From: Firm-04 sp045596625
Lineage (GTDB): Bacteria > Bacillota > Clostridia > Oscillospirales > Ruminococcaceae
NCBI GenBank assembly: GCA_045596625.1
Contig: JAZOCU010000009.1
Location: 1-64,000 of the forward strand
Direction: 5' to 3'
Length of the DNA: 64,000 bases
Positions 42,776 through 52,694 of the stretch are shown here, piece after piece. Position numbers and translations under genes: made by a program. A model generated the notes under the pieces. That model made no database searches. It saw nothing but the letters and a program-made list of their open reading frames with translations, and was not told where the DNA came from. The stretch's first letter is position 1; each line of letters opens with the position of its first letter.

Positions 42776-43447
42776 TTATTTTTCTGCATACAACAGGATG
42801 GTTCTACCTTCCTGCCAACGCTTTTCCACAATCCGAAAGCCGGCTTCCTGCAAAATCTGCATCTCGGTTTCCACATACATTGGTCGATCAAAATGAACAA
42901 TACGCAGAGGATCTTTTGTTACAGAAAGACATGCCTGCATCAGTGCTTCCGCTTCCTCCTGTGCCTCCTGCGTCAGAGAAAAGCAATCACATAGTACAAA
43001 TGCACCGCCTTTACGCAATGTATCATACAGCTTGCGATACAAGACCCTTTTTTGCTCTGCGGAAAAATGATGCAGCGATGCAATGGAAAGCACGGCATCA
43101 TATCCTTCGTTGGGATATGCATAAGTAAAGTAATCCATATGATAAAGCGTAATGGGATGCTCGGGATACTGCTTCCGAAGCTCTGCCAGCATCTGATCGG
43201 CAATATCAATTCCTGTTACCTGCATCTGCGGAAAATACTCCCAGATATAAGAAAGCTCCAATCCGGTACCGATCCCCAGATCCAACAGCTCGCGACAGTG
43301 GTTCGGCAGTGCAAGCACCGCCTGCCGCTTGCCCTCCATTCCGCCGTCCATATGGGCAAGATGAATTTCTGCATAATCGGCACTGTGGCTGTTAAAATAT
43401 GCATCCATTTCCATCAACGGTTCAATGCTCTGCAATGGCTTTTCCAT
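42776..43447 (-). CDS. Class I SAM-dependent methyltransferase
   Basis: A 223-residue soluble enzyme of the Methyltransf_25/31 kind. ELLDLGIGTGLELSYI is the SAM loop (motif I), VTGIDIADQMLAEL motif II, and YDAVLSIASLHHFS motif IV. Nothing identifies the acceptor; UbiE-like, small-molecule or tRNA targets remain possible. It lies 20 bases from the flavoprotein gene upstream and from cmk downstream, inside the long minus-strand run, so its expression follows the housekeeping genes. Confidence 0.82.
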   Translation of the reverse strand: MEKPLQSIEPLMEMDAYFNSHSADYAEIHLAHMDGGMEGKRQAVLALPNHCRELLDLGIGTGLELSYIWEYFPQMQVTGIDIADQMLAELRKQYPEHPITLYHMDYFTYAYPNEGYDAVLSIASLHHFSAEQKRVLYRKLYDTLRKGGAFVLCDCFSLTQEAQEEAEALMQACLSVTKDPLRIVHFDRPMYVETEMQILQEAGFRIVEKRWQEGRTILLYAEK

Positions 43448-43467
43448 TAGACTCTACCACCTTCTGA

Positions 43468-44688
43468 TCAGATCACCTGTCCCGCAGCATAGCCGGTTGC
43501 AAAGGCGATCTGTAAATTGTATCCACCGGTATACGCATCCACATCCAGCAGCTCACCGGCAAAATATAATCCGGATACCAGCTTCGATTCCATGGTTTTC
43601 GGTGAGACCTCTTTCACCGAAACACCACCTCTGGTTACGATCGCTTCGGCAATAGGGCGCATCGCCTTGCAATGCAGCGGCATTGCCTTGATCGTTGCAC
43701 CGAGCTGCAAGCGTTGTTCTCTTGTCACCGCATTGACCCGCTGCTCCGGTGAAAGCGCCGCAAGCTTCAGCATAACCGGCACCATAGAGGATGGCAGCAG
43801 CTTTTGCAGCGTATTGCCAAGCATCCGATTCGGTGCTTCTGCAAAATCCCTTTGTATCCGCAGATCGAGCTGCTCCGCTGACAGTGCAGGCTTCATATCG
43901 ATCTCAAGAACATAGGATGCCGCATCAGACGGCTCCATCATGGCACTGGCGGATAATACCAGCGGACCCGATACGCCAAAATGCGTAAACAGCATCTCAC
44001 CCTGTTCACAAAAACATTGTCTTTTCCCATTTTTGACAGTCAGAGTAACATTTTTCAAGGAAAGCCCGCTCATCTCAGAAGGATACGACTCCAAAGTCTC
44101 AATCGGCACCAGAGAGGGCTGTGGCGATATCACAGTATGTCCTGCTTGCTTTGCCAGACGATAACCATCGCCTCTGGAGCCGGTACGAGGATAAGATGCA
44201 CCGCCTGTGGCAAGCAATATACTTTCTGCAAAGCGCTCTGTATCGCCGCTTTTCACACCGATACAACAACCATTTTCAATACAAAGGCCATCTACACGAA
44301 GCTGTTCCCGTCTGACACCGGCACGCTTCATCGCCAAAAGCAATGCCTGCACGATATCGGCCGCCTTGTCGCTCTGCGGAAACACACGGCGTCCTCGCTC
44401 AATTTTCAGCGGAACACCCTCTGCTTCAAAGAAGTCCATAACATCCTGCGGCATACAACCTGAAAATGCAGAATATAAAAATCTGCCGTTTCGCGGTATA
44501 TTTGCCATCAATGTATCCATATCACAGGCATTGGTCACATTACAACGACCCTTTCCCGTAATCGAAAGCTTATGCCCCAGCCGATCATTGCCATCCAACA
44601 AAAGCACCGATCGGCCTCTGCGTGCTGCAGCGATCGCTGCAAAGCAGCCGGCTGCACCGCCACCTACTACAATCACATCGGTATTCAT
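43468..44688 (-). CDS. HI0933/YhiN family FAD-binding oxidoreductase
   Basis: A 406-residue flavoprotein. The FAD site VVGGGAAGCFAAIAAARRGRSVLLLDGN opens the protein (split here: VVGGGAAGCFAAIAAARRG), followed by GKGRCNVTNACD, ILLATGGASYPRTGSRGDGY and the C-terminal GLYFAGELLDVDAYTGGYN typical of the family. Database names include aminoacetone oxidase, but the true reaction is poorly known. It overlaps the DUF3006 stop by four bases (ATGA), so both are translated together. Confidence 0.88.
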   Translation of the reverse strand: MNTDVIVVGGGAAGCFAAIAAARRGRSVLLLDGNDRLGHKLSITGKGRCNVTNACDMDTLMANIPRNGRFLYSAFSGCMPQDVMDFFEAEGVPLKIERGRRVFPQSDKAADIVQALLLAMKRAGVRREQLRVDGLCIENGCCIGVKSGDTERFAESILLATGGASYPRTGSRGDGYRLAKQAGHTVISPQPSLVPIETLESYPSEMSGLSLKNVTLTVKNGKRQCFCEQGEMLFTHFGVSGPLVLSASAMMEPSDAASYVLEIDMKPALSAEQLDLRIQRDFAEAPNRMLGNTLQKLLPSSMVPVMLKLAALSPEQRVNAVTREQRLQLGATIKAMPLHCKAMRPIAEAIVTRGGVSVKEVSPKTMESKLVSGLYFAGELLDVDAYTGGYNLQIAFATGYAAGQVI

Positions 44689-44912
44689 GGTGTTTTCAGA
44701 CGACGTGACCGCAGGATCGCCAGATTGCGTCTTGCTTCTGTTGCCGCAGTATCAATGATATAGTGGTCATTCGATGTTTTTTCCAAAACATCACCGGCAC
44801 ATACATCGCCGCAGATCCGATGCAGCGGTATCCTTTCATAATACACACTGCCGTCCTCAGAAACGATCTCCGCAACTGCTAAGGTCTCTTCGATCCGTTC
44901 TACGATCATCAT
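44685..44912 (-). CDS. DUF3006 domain protein
   Basis: A 75-residue protein with the DUF3006 pattern: an N-terminal MMIVERIEETLAVAEI strand, a short beta barrel and GDVCAGDVLEK. Such proteins often sit beside an MBL-fold/ComEC-like gene, as here, and their role is unknown. ATG 44912 is chosen over 44936 since GGGAGG lies about eight bases before it and the longer form would overlap the MBL gene end. It is 16 bases after that gene and overlaps the flavoprotein gene. Confidence 0.8.
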   Translation of the reverse strand: MMIVERIEETLAVAEIVSEDGSVYYERIPLHRICGDVCAGDVLEKTSNDHYIIDTAATEARRNLAILRSRRLKTP

Positions 44913-44928
44913 CCTCTTCAACCTCCCT

Positions 44929-45876
44929 TCAGCCATATGCTACTCTCATATTCGTTTGCACCGTGATGAGATTATCTTTGGATAGAAACAAGATATCTCC
45001 ATCAAAATCGGTGCGGTAAATTTCGTTGGTATATTCTGTAAGCCGCTTCAGACATCCCAGAGACGGATGTCCGTATTCATTGTCAGCACCGACAGAGATG
45101 GCTGCATACTTCGGTGATACAACATCCAGAAACGCATCGCAGTTCGAACCGTTGCTGCCATGATGGGAACACTTCAAGACAGTAATCGGTGCAAGCAGAT
45201 TTTCGCGCACGAATACACGCTCTGTTTTTGCATCCAGATCACCACAGAACAAGAAACTGTTTGAACCATGTTCCACTCTGCAAACCAAGGAACAGGCATT
45301 CAGATCATTCGCAGCGGTATTGTCAACCGTCAGAAAGGTCAGCGCTGCACTCCCTAAAGAAATCTGCTGCTGATTCTGCGGCGTTGTTATAACGAGTGAG
45401 GCGTTCTCAATGGCATCCAGAAATGCAAAATAGGAACTCACTGTCGGTGTCAAGGCTTCGGGATAATCCGGCATATACAGTGTATCAACCGGTATTGCCT
45501 CCAACACAGCCGTCAGACCACCGTAATGATCGGAATGAGGATGTGAATTGATCATATAATCCAATTTGTGCACACCAAGTGCATGAAGCTTCTGTACCAA
45601 TCCGTCTCCTTGATTCGGCTCGCCGCCGTCGATCAGCACCGTACTTTCCGCAGTACGAAGAAGAACACAATCTCCTTGCCCCACATCCAGCACATACACA
45701 TACAGCGCACCTTCCGGTACGGATGGAAGCTCCATAGTCTGTTGATACTGAAACAAAACTGCACACAGCAACAGCAGAAAACATCCGAAAAGGGTTACAT
45801 AGACCCCCTGCTCTTTCCGCGTTTGCCACCGGTATTTCGTGCGGCGTTTGTTCGATATTTTCGCTTTTCTTCCCAT
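44929..45876 (-). CDS. Membrane-anchored MBL-fold hydrolase (ComEC C-terminal type)
   Basis: A 315-residue protein. A very basic N-terminus (about 1-22) and one membrane helix (about 26-43) precede an extracellular metallo-beta-lactamase domain: DVGQGDCVLL, INSHPHSDHYGGL (metal site), LFCGDLDAKTE and CSHHGSNGS. This matches the nuclease-like C-terminal domain of ComEC competence proteins, here detached from the channel. Related free-standing proteins may process DNA or nucleotides outside the cell, which is inference. The start codon lies inside the ygiQ gene (82-base overlap); AAAGGA is 11-12 bases upstream and no better start is visible before the helix. Confidence 0.85.
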   Translation of the reverse strand: MGRKAKISNKRRTKYRWQTRKEQGVYVTLFGCFLLLLCAVLFQYQQTMELPSVPEGALYVYVLDVGQGDCVLLRTAESTVLIDGGEPNQGDGLVQKLHALGVHKLDYMINSHPHSDHYGGLTAVLEAIPVDTLYMPDYPEALTPTVSSYFAFLDAIENASLVITTPQNQQQISLGSAALTFLTVDNTAANDLNACSLVCRVEHGSNSFLFCGDLDAKTERVFVRENLLAPITVLKCSHHGSNGSNCDAFLDVVSPKYAAISVGADNEYGHPSLGCLKRLTEYTNEIYRTDFDGDILFLSKDNLITVQTNMRVAYG

Positions 45877-47720
45877 TCAGCGGGTTTTCCTTTCCGCATT
45901 TGCATTGAAGAACGGCCGGTACGGCTTTCTGCAGGTACAAGGCACTGAGAGCCGCTGCCGATCAGATCACGACGATTGGCTTTGATCAGTGCTGCTCGGA
46001 TCACCGCATGATTCTCCGGCTTGAAATATTGCAGCAAGGCTCGCTGCTCTGCTTTTTCCTTAGATGTCCGTGGAACATAAACCGGCTGCAGCGTATAAGG
46101 ATCCAATCCCGTATAGAACATACATGTGGAGATCGTACCGGGTGTCGGATAGAAATCCTGCACCTGTTCGGGACGCATCCCCTCCTCTTTCAGAAAGCAG
46201 GCCAATGCAATGGCATCTTTAATAGTACTGCCCGGATGAGAGCTCATTAGATAGGGTACCAGATATTGCTCCAGATTCATACTCTTTGTCAGCGTATAAA
46301 ACCGCTTTCTGAATTGCTTGTACACTTCAATATGCGGCTTGCCCATCGCATCCAACACTCCGGCAGAGCAATGCTCCGGTGCAACTTTCAGCTGACCACT
46401 CACATGATGACGGACAAGATCACGGAAAAAACTGCTGTCGGGATCCTCCATCAAATAATCAAACCGAATGCCGGAGCGAATAAACACGCGCTTTACTTTC
46501 GGCAATGTTCTAAGCTTTCGCAGCATCCAGAGATACTCATTATGATCCACCGTAAGATTTTTGCAGGGATTCGGTGCAAGACATTTTTTCCCCTTGCACA
46601 TTCCATTCTTTAATTGCTTTTGACAGGATATCTGACGAAAATTTGCCGTGGGACCGCCAACATCGTGAATATAACCCTTAAAATCCGGAAGCGTTGTGAG
46701 CAGTTTGGCTTCTTCGATCACGGATTCGGTACTTCGTACCGCAATTCTTCTGCCCTGATGCAATGCAATCGAACAAAAATTGCAAAATCCAAAGCAGCCA
46801 CGATTATGCGTGATTGAAAACCGTACCTCTTCAATAGCAGGCACGCCGCCCTCTGCCTCATACATCGGATGATATGTCCGCATATAAGGCAATGCATAAA
46901 CTGCATCCAGTTCTTCAGTGGTCAGAGACAGCGAGGGTGGATTTTGTACCAGCATCCGATCTCCGTGCCGCTGGATCACTCGCTTTCCTGTCACCTCATC
47001 CTGTTGGTCATATTGAATGCGGCAGGCTTTGGCATAGGCAGTTTTATTCTCACACACCTGTGCATAAGAGGGACATTCCGCACTGCCTATGGGTGTTTGG
47101 TCGGGACTTGTCATATAACAGGTGCCGCGCACCTCGGTAATCTCGCACACAGGGACACCGTCACGCAACAGATCAGCGATCTCGATAATACTATGTTCGC
47201 CCATACCAAACATCAGCAGATCAGCACCGCTTTCCTGCAATACCGATGGACGAACTACATCATCCCAATAATCATAATGGGCAAAACGGCGCAAGGATGC
47301 CTCCAAACCGCCGATCAAAATCGGCACTTCTGCTCCATAAATGCTGCGCAAGCACTGACAATATACAGTCACTGCACGATCGGGCCGCTTGCCGGCTTTT
47401 CGACCGGCAGAATAGGCATCGTCACTGCGCTTTTTCTTTGCCGCTGTATAATGCGCAACCATACTGTCAATATTACCGCCTGTAACTAAAAATCCAAGGC
47501 GTGGCTTGCCAAATCGCTTAAAATCACGATCGGTACGCCAATCGGGCTGAGGCAAAATGGCCACAGAATAGCCATTTGCCTCAAGCACTCGGGAAATAAT
47601 AGCCACACCGAAGCTTGGATGATCAACATAGGCATCGCCAGTAATATAGACAAAATCGGGCTGTGATATCCCCTGCGCCTGCAGCTCTTCAAGAGTCACA
47701 GGCAAAAAACCGGTTGTCAT
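45795..47720 (-). CDS. YgiQ family radical SAM protein
   Basis: A 641-residue radical SAM protein. The N-terminal domain (FVYITGDAYVDHPSFG..., a B12-binding-like UPF0313 region) is followed by the cluster motif NRGCFGFCNFC near residue 310, VGGPTANF, and a C-terminal DUF3362 region ending SGSQCLVP. The function is unknown across the family. ATG 47720 is chosen over 47831: GGAGG lies eight bases before it and it overlaps the upstream stop (ATGA). The C-terminus has an unusual Arg/Lys/Gly-rich tail of about 45 residues, and its last 82 bases overlap the MBL gene in another frame. Confidence 0.88.
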   Translation of the reverse strand: MTTGFLPVTLEELQAQGISQPDFVYITGDAYVDHPSFGVAIISRVLEANGYSVAILPQPDWRTDRDFKRFGKPRLGFLVTGGNIDSMVAHYTAAKKKRSDDAYSAGRKAGKRPDRAVTVYCQCLRSIYGAEVPILIGGLEASLRRFAHYDYWDDVVRPSVLQESGADLLMFGMGEHSIIEIADLLRDGVPVCEITEVRGTCYMTSPDQTPIGSAECPSYAQVCENKTAYAKACRIQYDQQDEVTGKRVIQRHGDRMLVQNPPSLSLTTEELDAVYALPYMRTYHPMYEAEGGVPAIEEVRFSITHNRGCFGFCNFCSIALHQGRRIAVRSTESVIEEAKLLTTLPDFKGYIHDVGGPTANFRQISCQKQLKNGMCKGKKCLAPNPCKNLTVDHNEYLWMLRKLRTLPKVKRVFIRSGIRFDYLMEDPDSSFFRDLVRHHVSGQLKVAPEHCSAGVLDAMGKPHIEVYKQFRKRFYTLTKSMNLEQYLVPYLMSSHPGSTIKDAIALACFLKEEGMRPEQVQDFYPTPGTISTCMFYTGLDPYTLQPVYVPRTSKEKAEQRALLQYFKPENHAVIRAALIKANRRDLIGSGSQCLVPAESRTGRSSMQMRKGKPAEWEEKRKYRTNAARNTGGKRGKSRGSM

Positions 47721-48112
47721 TTTCCCATCCTCCATCGACGCACTTGAACCGCATGAATCAGATAACCGAATACACAAAACAAAATCGGCACAAGTACGCA
47801 GATCCATTCCATTGGCAGTCGTTCCTGCCATACAGCAGTTGATAATAATGCAAAATCATTGGGGAAAAACAGCAGCTTTCCGCCCAGCAGCACGAGGATC
47901 CCCAGCAGCCAGAGGAACGGCTTGATACGATATCGGATCGCATGATGCAGAAATGATCCAAGCGTGATCACCGCAAGAATCAGCTCCACCACAGGCTGCT
48001 CAGGGATACGCCACAGCAGCCACGGTGCAGCATACTGCCATAACACAAGCCAAACTGCACACAAAAGCACAACGGTAACCGCCTGCCAGCCTGTACGCAT
48101 CTGTTTTGCCAA
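47717..48112 (-). CDS. Small integral membrane protein
   Basis: A 131-residue protein with four predicted membrane helices (about 12-33, 42-56, 63-82 and 102-120) and basic ends (MAKQMRTG, RRWRMGK). No family recognised. The start is TTG 48112 with GGGGAG five bases upstream; ATG 48100 is an alternative. It sits 21 bases after ftsK and overlaps ygiQ by four bases, so it is translated within the long operon. Confidence 0.65.
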   Translation of the reverse strand: MAKQMRTGWQAVTVVLLCAVWLVLWQYAAPWLLWRIPEQPVVELILAVITLGSFLHHAIRYRIKPFLWLLGILVLLGGKLLFFPNDFALLSTAVWQERLPMEWICVLVPILFCVFGYLIHAVQVRRWRMGK

Positions 48113-48133
48113 AGCTGCTCCCCACCTTATTGT

Positions 48134-50935
48134 TTATTCACTTACATCGCCGCCTTTTGCAGCAAAACGAAGCTTCCATTCCGTCAACTCCTGCGGCGTC
48201 ATCAGTACCTTACGGGGCTTTGCCCCTTCCGAAGGCCCGATAATGCCGCGTTCTTCCATACTGTCCATGATACGGGCGGCCTTTGCATAGCCGAGCTTCA
48301 GACGACGCTGCAATGCGGTGGTGGAAAGCTGTCCCATGTCTACCGCAAGCTCCGCAGCACGGATGAGCAGTGCATCATCCCCTGTCAGCCCTGTGATATC
48401 ATCATCATCGCCTGCCGCTTTCTCTCCCTTGGGTGTGGGAATATTCTGCTCCACAGCTTCCATGATCTCGGCATCATATTCGGATATTCCATTGCTTTTC
48501 AAAAAGCTGGCCACAGCTTCTACCTCTGCATCAGAGCAGAAACAGCCCTGTACTCGCTTCGGCTCACGCCAGCCATTGGGATAGAACAACAGGTCACCAT
48601 TACCCAGCAGAGTTTCTGCGCCCACACAATCCAAGATATTGCGGGAATCCTGTGAGGATTTTACTGACATACCTATTCGGCTGGGCACATTGGATTTGAT
48701 CAGACCTGTAATAACATCCACCGTAGGCCGCTGCGTTGCAATGATCAGATGCATACCCGCAGCTCTTGCCTTTTGCGCTATTCTGATGACTGCTGATTCC
48801 ACTTCCTTCGATGAGGTCATCATCAAATCCGCAAACTCATCGATCATAATCAGAATCTGCGGCAGCTTTTTCATACCCTCATTGCGCTCTGCAATGGCAT
48901 TATATCCCTTCAGATCACGCACACCAAACTGTGCACAAAGCGCATATCGGCGCTCCATTTCAATCACAGCCCAGTTCAGTGCACCTGCTGCCTTCTGCGG
49001 ATTGGTCACAACAGGAATCAACAAATGCGGAATGCCGTCATAAGGTGCAAACTCAACTACCTTCGGATCGACCAGAACCAGACGCACCTCTTCGGGTGAG
49101 GCATGGAACAGGATGCTCATAATAATAGAGTTGGTACACACCGATTTACCCGATCCGGTTGCACCCGCAATGATCATATGGGGCATCTTTGCTATGTCGC
49201 CCAAAATCACGTTGCCGTCAATATCTTTACCAACCGCAAACGTCAGCTTGCTTTTGGATTCCTGAAACTCCGGCGTTTCCAGAATTTCACGCAGTGTTAC
49301 GATATCCTTGGTATTATTCGGCACCTCTACGCCAACGGCAGGTTTACCGGGGATCGGCGCCTCCAGACGCACCGACTCACCGCCCAGATTCAACCCGATA
49401 TCGTCCTGTAATGCTGTGATCTTAGATATCTTTACACCCGCAGCAGGCTGAATCTCATAACGAGTAACCGTAGGGCCGCGGCGGATACCCGTTATGCGTA
49501 CCTGCACGCCAAAACTGGAAAGCGTATCCACCAGCAGCTTTGCTTTTTCCTTCAGCTCAACGGATTTGTCTGCATCATTGGCTGAATTATCCACACGCTG
49601 CAGAAGCGTCAGAGGCGGAGCGACATATGGGATCGGTTCAGCCTCCTCATAGATACTTTCATCGGGATCAGACGCCTCATCATACAAACGATTGGATTCC
49701 GGCGCAGCATCTGCATTGGCAATCATTTCCTGTAATGCTGCTTCCTCTTCACCCGAAAGTTTATCACCCAAAGCGTCGATATCGGCAGGCACCGGATTAA
49801 TACTGCCTTCCGGAATCACAGCGTTATGATCGAAAATCGGAATATCCACATCAATATTATCAAATACTTCCCGCTCAGGTGTCGTATCATTATCCGAAAG
49901 AATCGCTTCATCCACAGCAACATCCAGCAGATCCTGTTGTTCTTTTTGTGGATCCTGTGTATTTGCAGCGGAATCCGCAATGAGTTCCAACGGAAGCGGT
50001 GTATCCTCGGCTATCTGCTGACCTTTAGCGGCCGCTGCTGCCGCACGACTACGGCTCTTGCGCTGAAAACGCGGCGATGTGTCGTCTTCCCAAGGCGGAA
50101 GTTCAGACACATCCGTATCTTCATCATCGTCATCATCCGAATCATCATAATCATTGTCGTCGTCCACCAGATCACGGGTCGCCAAAGACACGATCCCACG
50201 CCACATCCAGCGAAAAGGTTTTGTACAAAGCCGCAGAAGATCGGGAAAGCTCATATTCATCAGCAGCATCAATAAAATGACGATCAGCATGATGATAATG
50301 ATTTTTGCGCCCATTATATCAAACAATCCGATTAAAGGCCATGCGATTACGCCGGAGATCAATCCGCCGCCCTTCAGCGATTGCCCTTCGTGATACAGAT
50401 TCTTGACTGTATTGACAAAGCCTTGGCCGTCCCAAAGAGTCTCACCGAAAAAGATCTGCACAAAGCCGCTGATGAAAAGTGTCAGCAAAACGCCCCATAC
50501 TGCTCGGCGGGATGCCTGCCGATCACGGTCAGTACCAACCAGATAGGCAGTATAGAACAAAATTCCCGATACCAAAAATACAGAAATACCAAACAGCCCT
50601 CTCAGCAGCTTATGCATGAACAGCCAAGCCTTTGCACCGGGAAACAGCGCAAAGGCAAGGAAAAAAATGCCGATCGCACACAAAATCACCGACCAGAACT
50701 GGTTATTCTGCGGGCGAATTTCCTGCTTGGACTGCCCTTGCGGTGCAGCTTGGCCTTGCGGCTTTGCTGTTGAATTTGTCTGCACTTTGGATTTAGTTGT
50801 GGTTTTAGCAGCGGATTTCGACGCTGTTCTGGTACTGCCCGACCGCTTCGAAGACGATGCAGACTTTGTGGATCCTGCACCGTACTTTGTTTGCTTTCCG
50901 GTACCGGATTTCGATGTGCTGCGTTTTTGCGCCAT
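48134..50935 (-). CDS. FtsK/SpoIIIE family DNA translocase
   Basis: A 933-residue motor that pumps DNA through the division or sporulation septum. A Ser/Lys/Thr-rich N-terminus (1-75) leads to four membrane helices (about 80-235), an acidic linker (about 245-430, with long Asp/Glu runs), then the motor: alpha domain, beta RecA-like domain with Walker A IAGATGSGKSVCTN, Walker B ILIMIDEFADLMM, and the C-terminal gamma winged helix (about 860-925, STTALQRRLKLGYAKAARI) that reads KOPS/SRS sequences. The tepA-like gene lies just upstream beyond uppP, as in B. subtilis tepA-spoIIIE. FtsK and SpoIIIE cannot be told apart by sequence alone. Confidence 0.95.
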   Translation of the reverse strand: MAQKRSTSKSGTGKQTKYGAGSTKSASSSKRSGSTRTASKSAAKTTTKSKVQTNSTAKPQGQAAPQGQSKQEIRPQNNQFWSVILCAIGIFFLAFALFPGAKAWLFMHKLLRGLFGISVFLVSGILFYTAYLVGTDRDRQASRRAVWGVLLTLFISGFVQIFFGETLWDGQGFVNTVKNLYHEGQSLKGGGLISGVIAWPLIGLFDIMGAKIIIIMLIVILLMLLMNMSFPDLLRLCTKPFRWMWRGIVSLATRDLVDDDNDYDDSDDDDDEDTDVSELPPWEDDTSPRFQRKSRSRAAAAAAKGQQIAEDTPLPLELIADSAANTQDPQKEQQDLLDVAVDEAILSDNDTTPEREVFDNIDVDIPIFDHNAVIPEGSINPVPADIDALGDKLSGEEEAALQEMIANADAAPESNRLYDEASDPDESIYEEAEPIPYVAPPLTLLQRVDNSANDADKSVELKEKAKLLVDTLSSFGVQVRITGIRRGPTVTRYEIQPAAGVKISKITALQDDIGLNLGGESVRLEAPIPGKPAVGVEVPNNTKDIVTLREILETPEFQESKSKLTFAVGKDIDGNVILGDIAKMPHMIIAGATGSGKSVCTNSIIMSILFHASPEEVRLVLVDPKVVEFAPYDGIPHLLIPVVTNPQKAAGALNWAVIEMERRYALCAQFGVRDLKGYNAIAERNEGMKKLPQILIMIDEFADLMMTSSKEVESAVIRIAQKARAAGMHLIIATQRPTVDVITGLIKSNVPSRIGMSVKSSQDSRNILDCVGAETLLGNGDLLFYPNGWREPKRVQGCFCSDAEVEAVASFLKSNGISEYDAEIMEAVEQNIPTPKGEKAAGDDDDITGLTGDDALLIRAAELAVDMGQLSTTALQRRLKLGYAKAARIMDSMEERGIIGPSEGAKPRKVLMTPQELTEWKLRFAAKGGDVSE

Positions 50936-50992
50936 GTTGTCCCTTCCTTTTTATATGTATCATCGGATATCTGTGAACGAAATAACGCTCAC

Positions 50993-51817
50993 TCAACGAG
51001 TAAAAAGCCAATAACCAAAGGTAAATACGCTCACAAGCAGAGTGTAAATAGAAAACACATGAAATTGACTGGACTTGACAAGCCAATCCACCATCTTGAT
51101 TGCCAAAATACCTACAACAGCTGCAGCCACAAAACCGATTGCTGTCGGAAGAAGCTGTACTTCCAGCGTACCATTCATCACATCAACAAGCTCTGACAGA
51201 CATCCGCCGAGAATTGCCGGAATACCCAACACAAATGAATAACGCACCGCGGTTTCTTTATCCAGTCCCGAAAACAGTCCGCCACTGATCGTTGAGCCGG
51301 AACGGGATACACCGGGAAACAATGCAACACACTGGAACAGTCCAATCACAATGGCATCGCGCACGGTCATATCACCTGCAGTTTTCTTGTTGTTCTTGAC
51401 GCGATTGGCGAAAAACAGAACTACGGATGTATACAAAAAGCAAAGTGCCAAAACCGGTAAGGCTATGTTCTCAAAAATATCCTTGATGAGATAAAACGGT
51501 ACCAACAATACCAATGAAATCAGCAGCATAAAAATCATTCTGCGGTCGGGATTCATTCCCGACCACTTGAATTTACCTGTAAACACATCTTTGATCAGCA
51601 CAACGAATTCTTTGATCAATGCCCAGATCGTGCTGCGGAAAGCAATAAAAACCGCTGCAAGCGTGCCAAGATGCAGAATCACCAGTAAAAACGTACCTTC
51701 CTCTACCGATTGCCCCGTAAACGCCTGGTAAAGCCGAAGATGTCCCGAACTGGAAACCGGAAGAAATTCAGTAAGACCTTGGATAATTGCTTGGATGATC
51801 GCATCGAATACAGACAT
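50993..51817 (-). CDS. uppP: Undecaprenyl-diphosphate phosphatase
   Basis: A 274-residue multi-pass membrane enzyme (about eight helices) of the BacA/UppP family. Signature segments: IIQGLTEFLPVSSSGHL at the N-terminus and FPGVSRSGSTI around residue 165, which form the active site. It recycles the lipid carrier for peptidoglycan and can give bacitracin resistance. It lies 57 bases upstream of ftsK and 46 after tepA-like, with no terminator seen in either gap. Confidence 0.95.
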   Translation of the reverse strand: MSVFDAIIQAIIQGLTEFLPVSSSGHLRLYQAFTGQSVEEGTFLLVILHLGTLAAVFIAFRSTIWALIKEFVVLIKDVFTGKFKWSGMNPDRRMIFMLLISLVLLVPFYLIKDIFENIALPVLALCFLYTSVVLFFANRVKNNKKTAGDMTVRDAIVIGLFQCVALFPGVSRSGSTISGGLFSGLDKETAVRYSFVLGIPAILGGCLSELVDVMNGTLEVQLLPTAIGFVAAAVVGILAIKMVDWLVKSSQFHVFSIYTLLVSVFTFGYWLFTR

Positions 51818-51863
51818 AAATTTACCTCCAAAAATAACACGCCTCAGTTTTTATCCGATCCGT

Positions 51864-52598
51864 TTATGATCCGGAAGCGGATGATTCATAGCGCTTCGGC
51901 TGTGCCTCAATCTGTGCATATAATGCCGATAAAGCATCGGATATTCCGCCTACAGCATCGATCAGACCTACAGATACTGCTTGTTTTCCATCAAGCACCG
52001 TACCGAAATCCAACACGAGCTCATCGGTTCGTGTCATCATTTCATAGAGCGTCTGCTCACTGATGTTGCTGTGCGAAGAAACAAACCGTAAGATACGTGA
52101 CTGCATTCCCTCCACACTGTTAAGCGCTTGCGGAACGCCCAGCATTGTACCGTTCATGCGCACCGGATGGATGGTCATGGATGCCGACGGAACAATAAAC
52201 GACTGCCGTGCACTGACAGCCAGCGGTACTCCGATGGAATGACCGCCGCCCAGCACCAGCGATACCGATGGGAGCTGCATGCCGGCGATCATCTCCGCCA
52301 GTGCAAGACCCGCTTCGACATCACCGCCTACGGTATTGAGCAGGATCAGCAATCCTTCCACTGTTTGTTCTTGTTCAATCGCCGCAAGAATCGGAAGCAA
52401 ATGCTCATATTTCGTGGTTTTGCATGTTTCCGGCAATATTGAATGCCCCTCAATCTGTCCTACAATACTCAGACAGTAAATCGTATGCTGTGCATGCCGG
52501 ACAGGCAACGTTCCCAGCTTTTCAAGCAAGTCCAAAGATGACTCTGAAGACTGCTCCTCAAGCCATTGTGAACGTGATGAGGATGTTTGTTCAGACAT
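51864..52598 (-). CDS. tepA: TepA-like ClpP-fold serine protease
   Basis: A 244-residue soluble ClpP/crotonase-fold protease. The catalytic Ser is in GGGHSIGVPLA, the His in MTIHPVRMNG, and the Asp in the LDFGTVLDG segment; LLILLNTVGGDVEAGLALAEMI is the conserved N-terminal half. It matches the TepA (translocation-enhancing protein) group of Firmicutes, linked with protein export or signal peptide clearing and found next to spoIIIE/ftsK in B. subtilis and Clostridia. A Ser/Glu-rich N-terminal 25 residues precede the domain. First gene after the operon promoter. Confidence 0.87.
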   Translation of the reverse strand: MSEQTSSSRSQWLEEQSSESSLDLLEKLGTLPVRHAQHTIYCLSIVGQIEGHSILPETCKTTKYEHLLPILAAIEQEQTVEGLLILLNTVGGDVEAGLALAEMIAGMQLPSVSLVLGGGHSIGVPLAVSARQSFIVPSASMTIHPVRMNGTMLGVPQALNSVEGMQSRILRFVSSHSNISEQTLYEMMTRTDELVLDFGTVLDGKQAVSVGLIDAVGGISDALSALYAQIEAQPKRYESSASGS

Positions 52599-52694
52599 TT
52601 CCTGTATCCCTCGCTTTCGCAGATTTTGTACAAAAACATTGTTTCCATTCTGCTGCCGAGGTATACTAATAGAAATGCATATTTTTACTTATCT

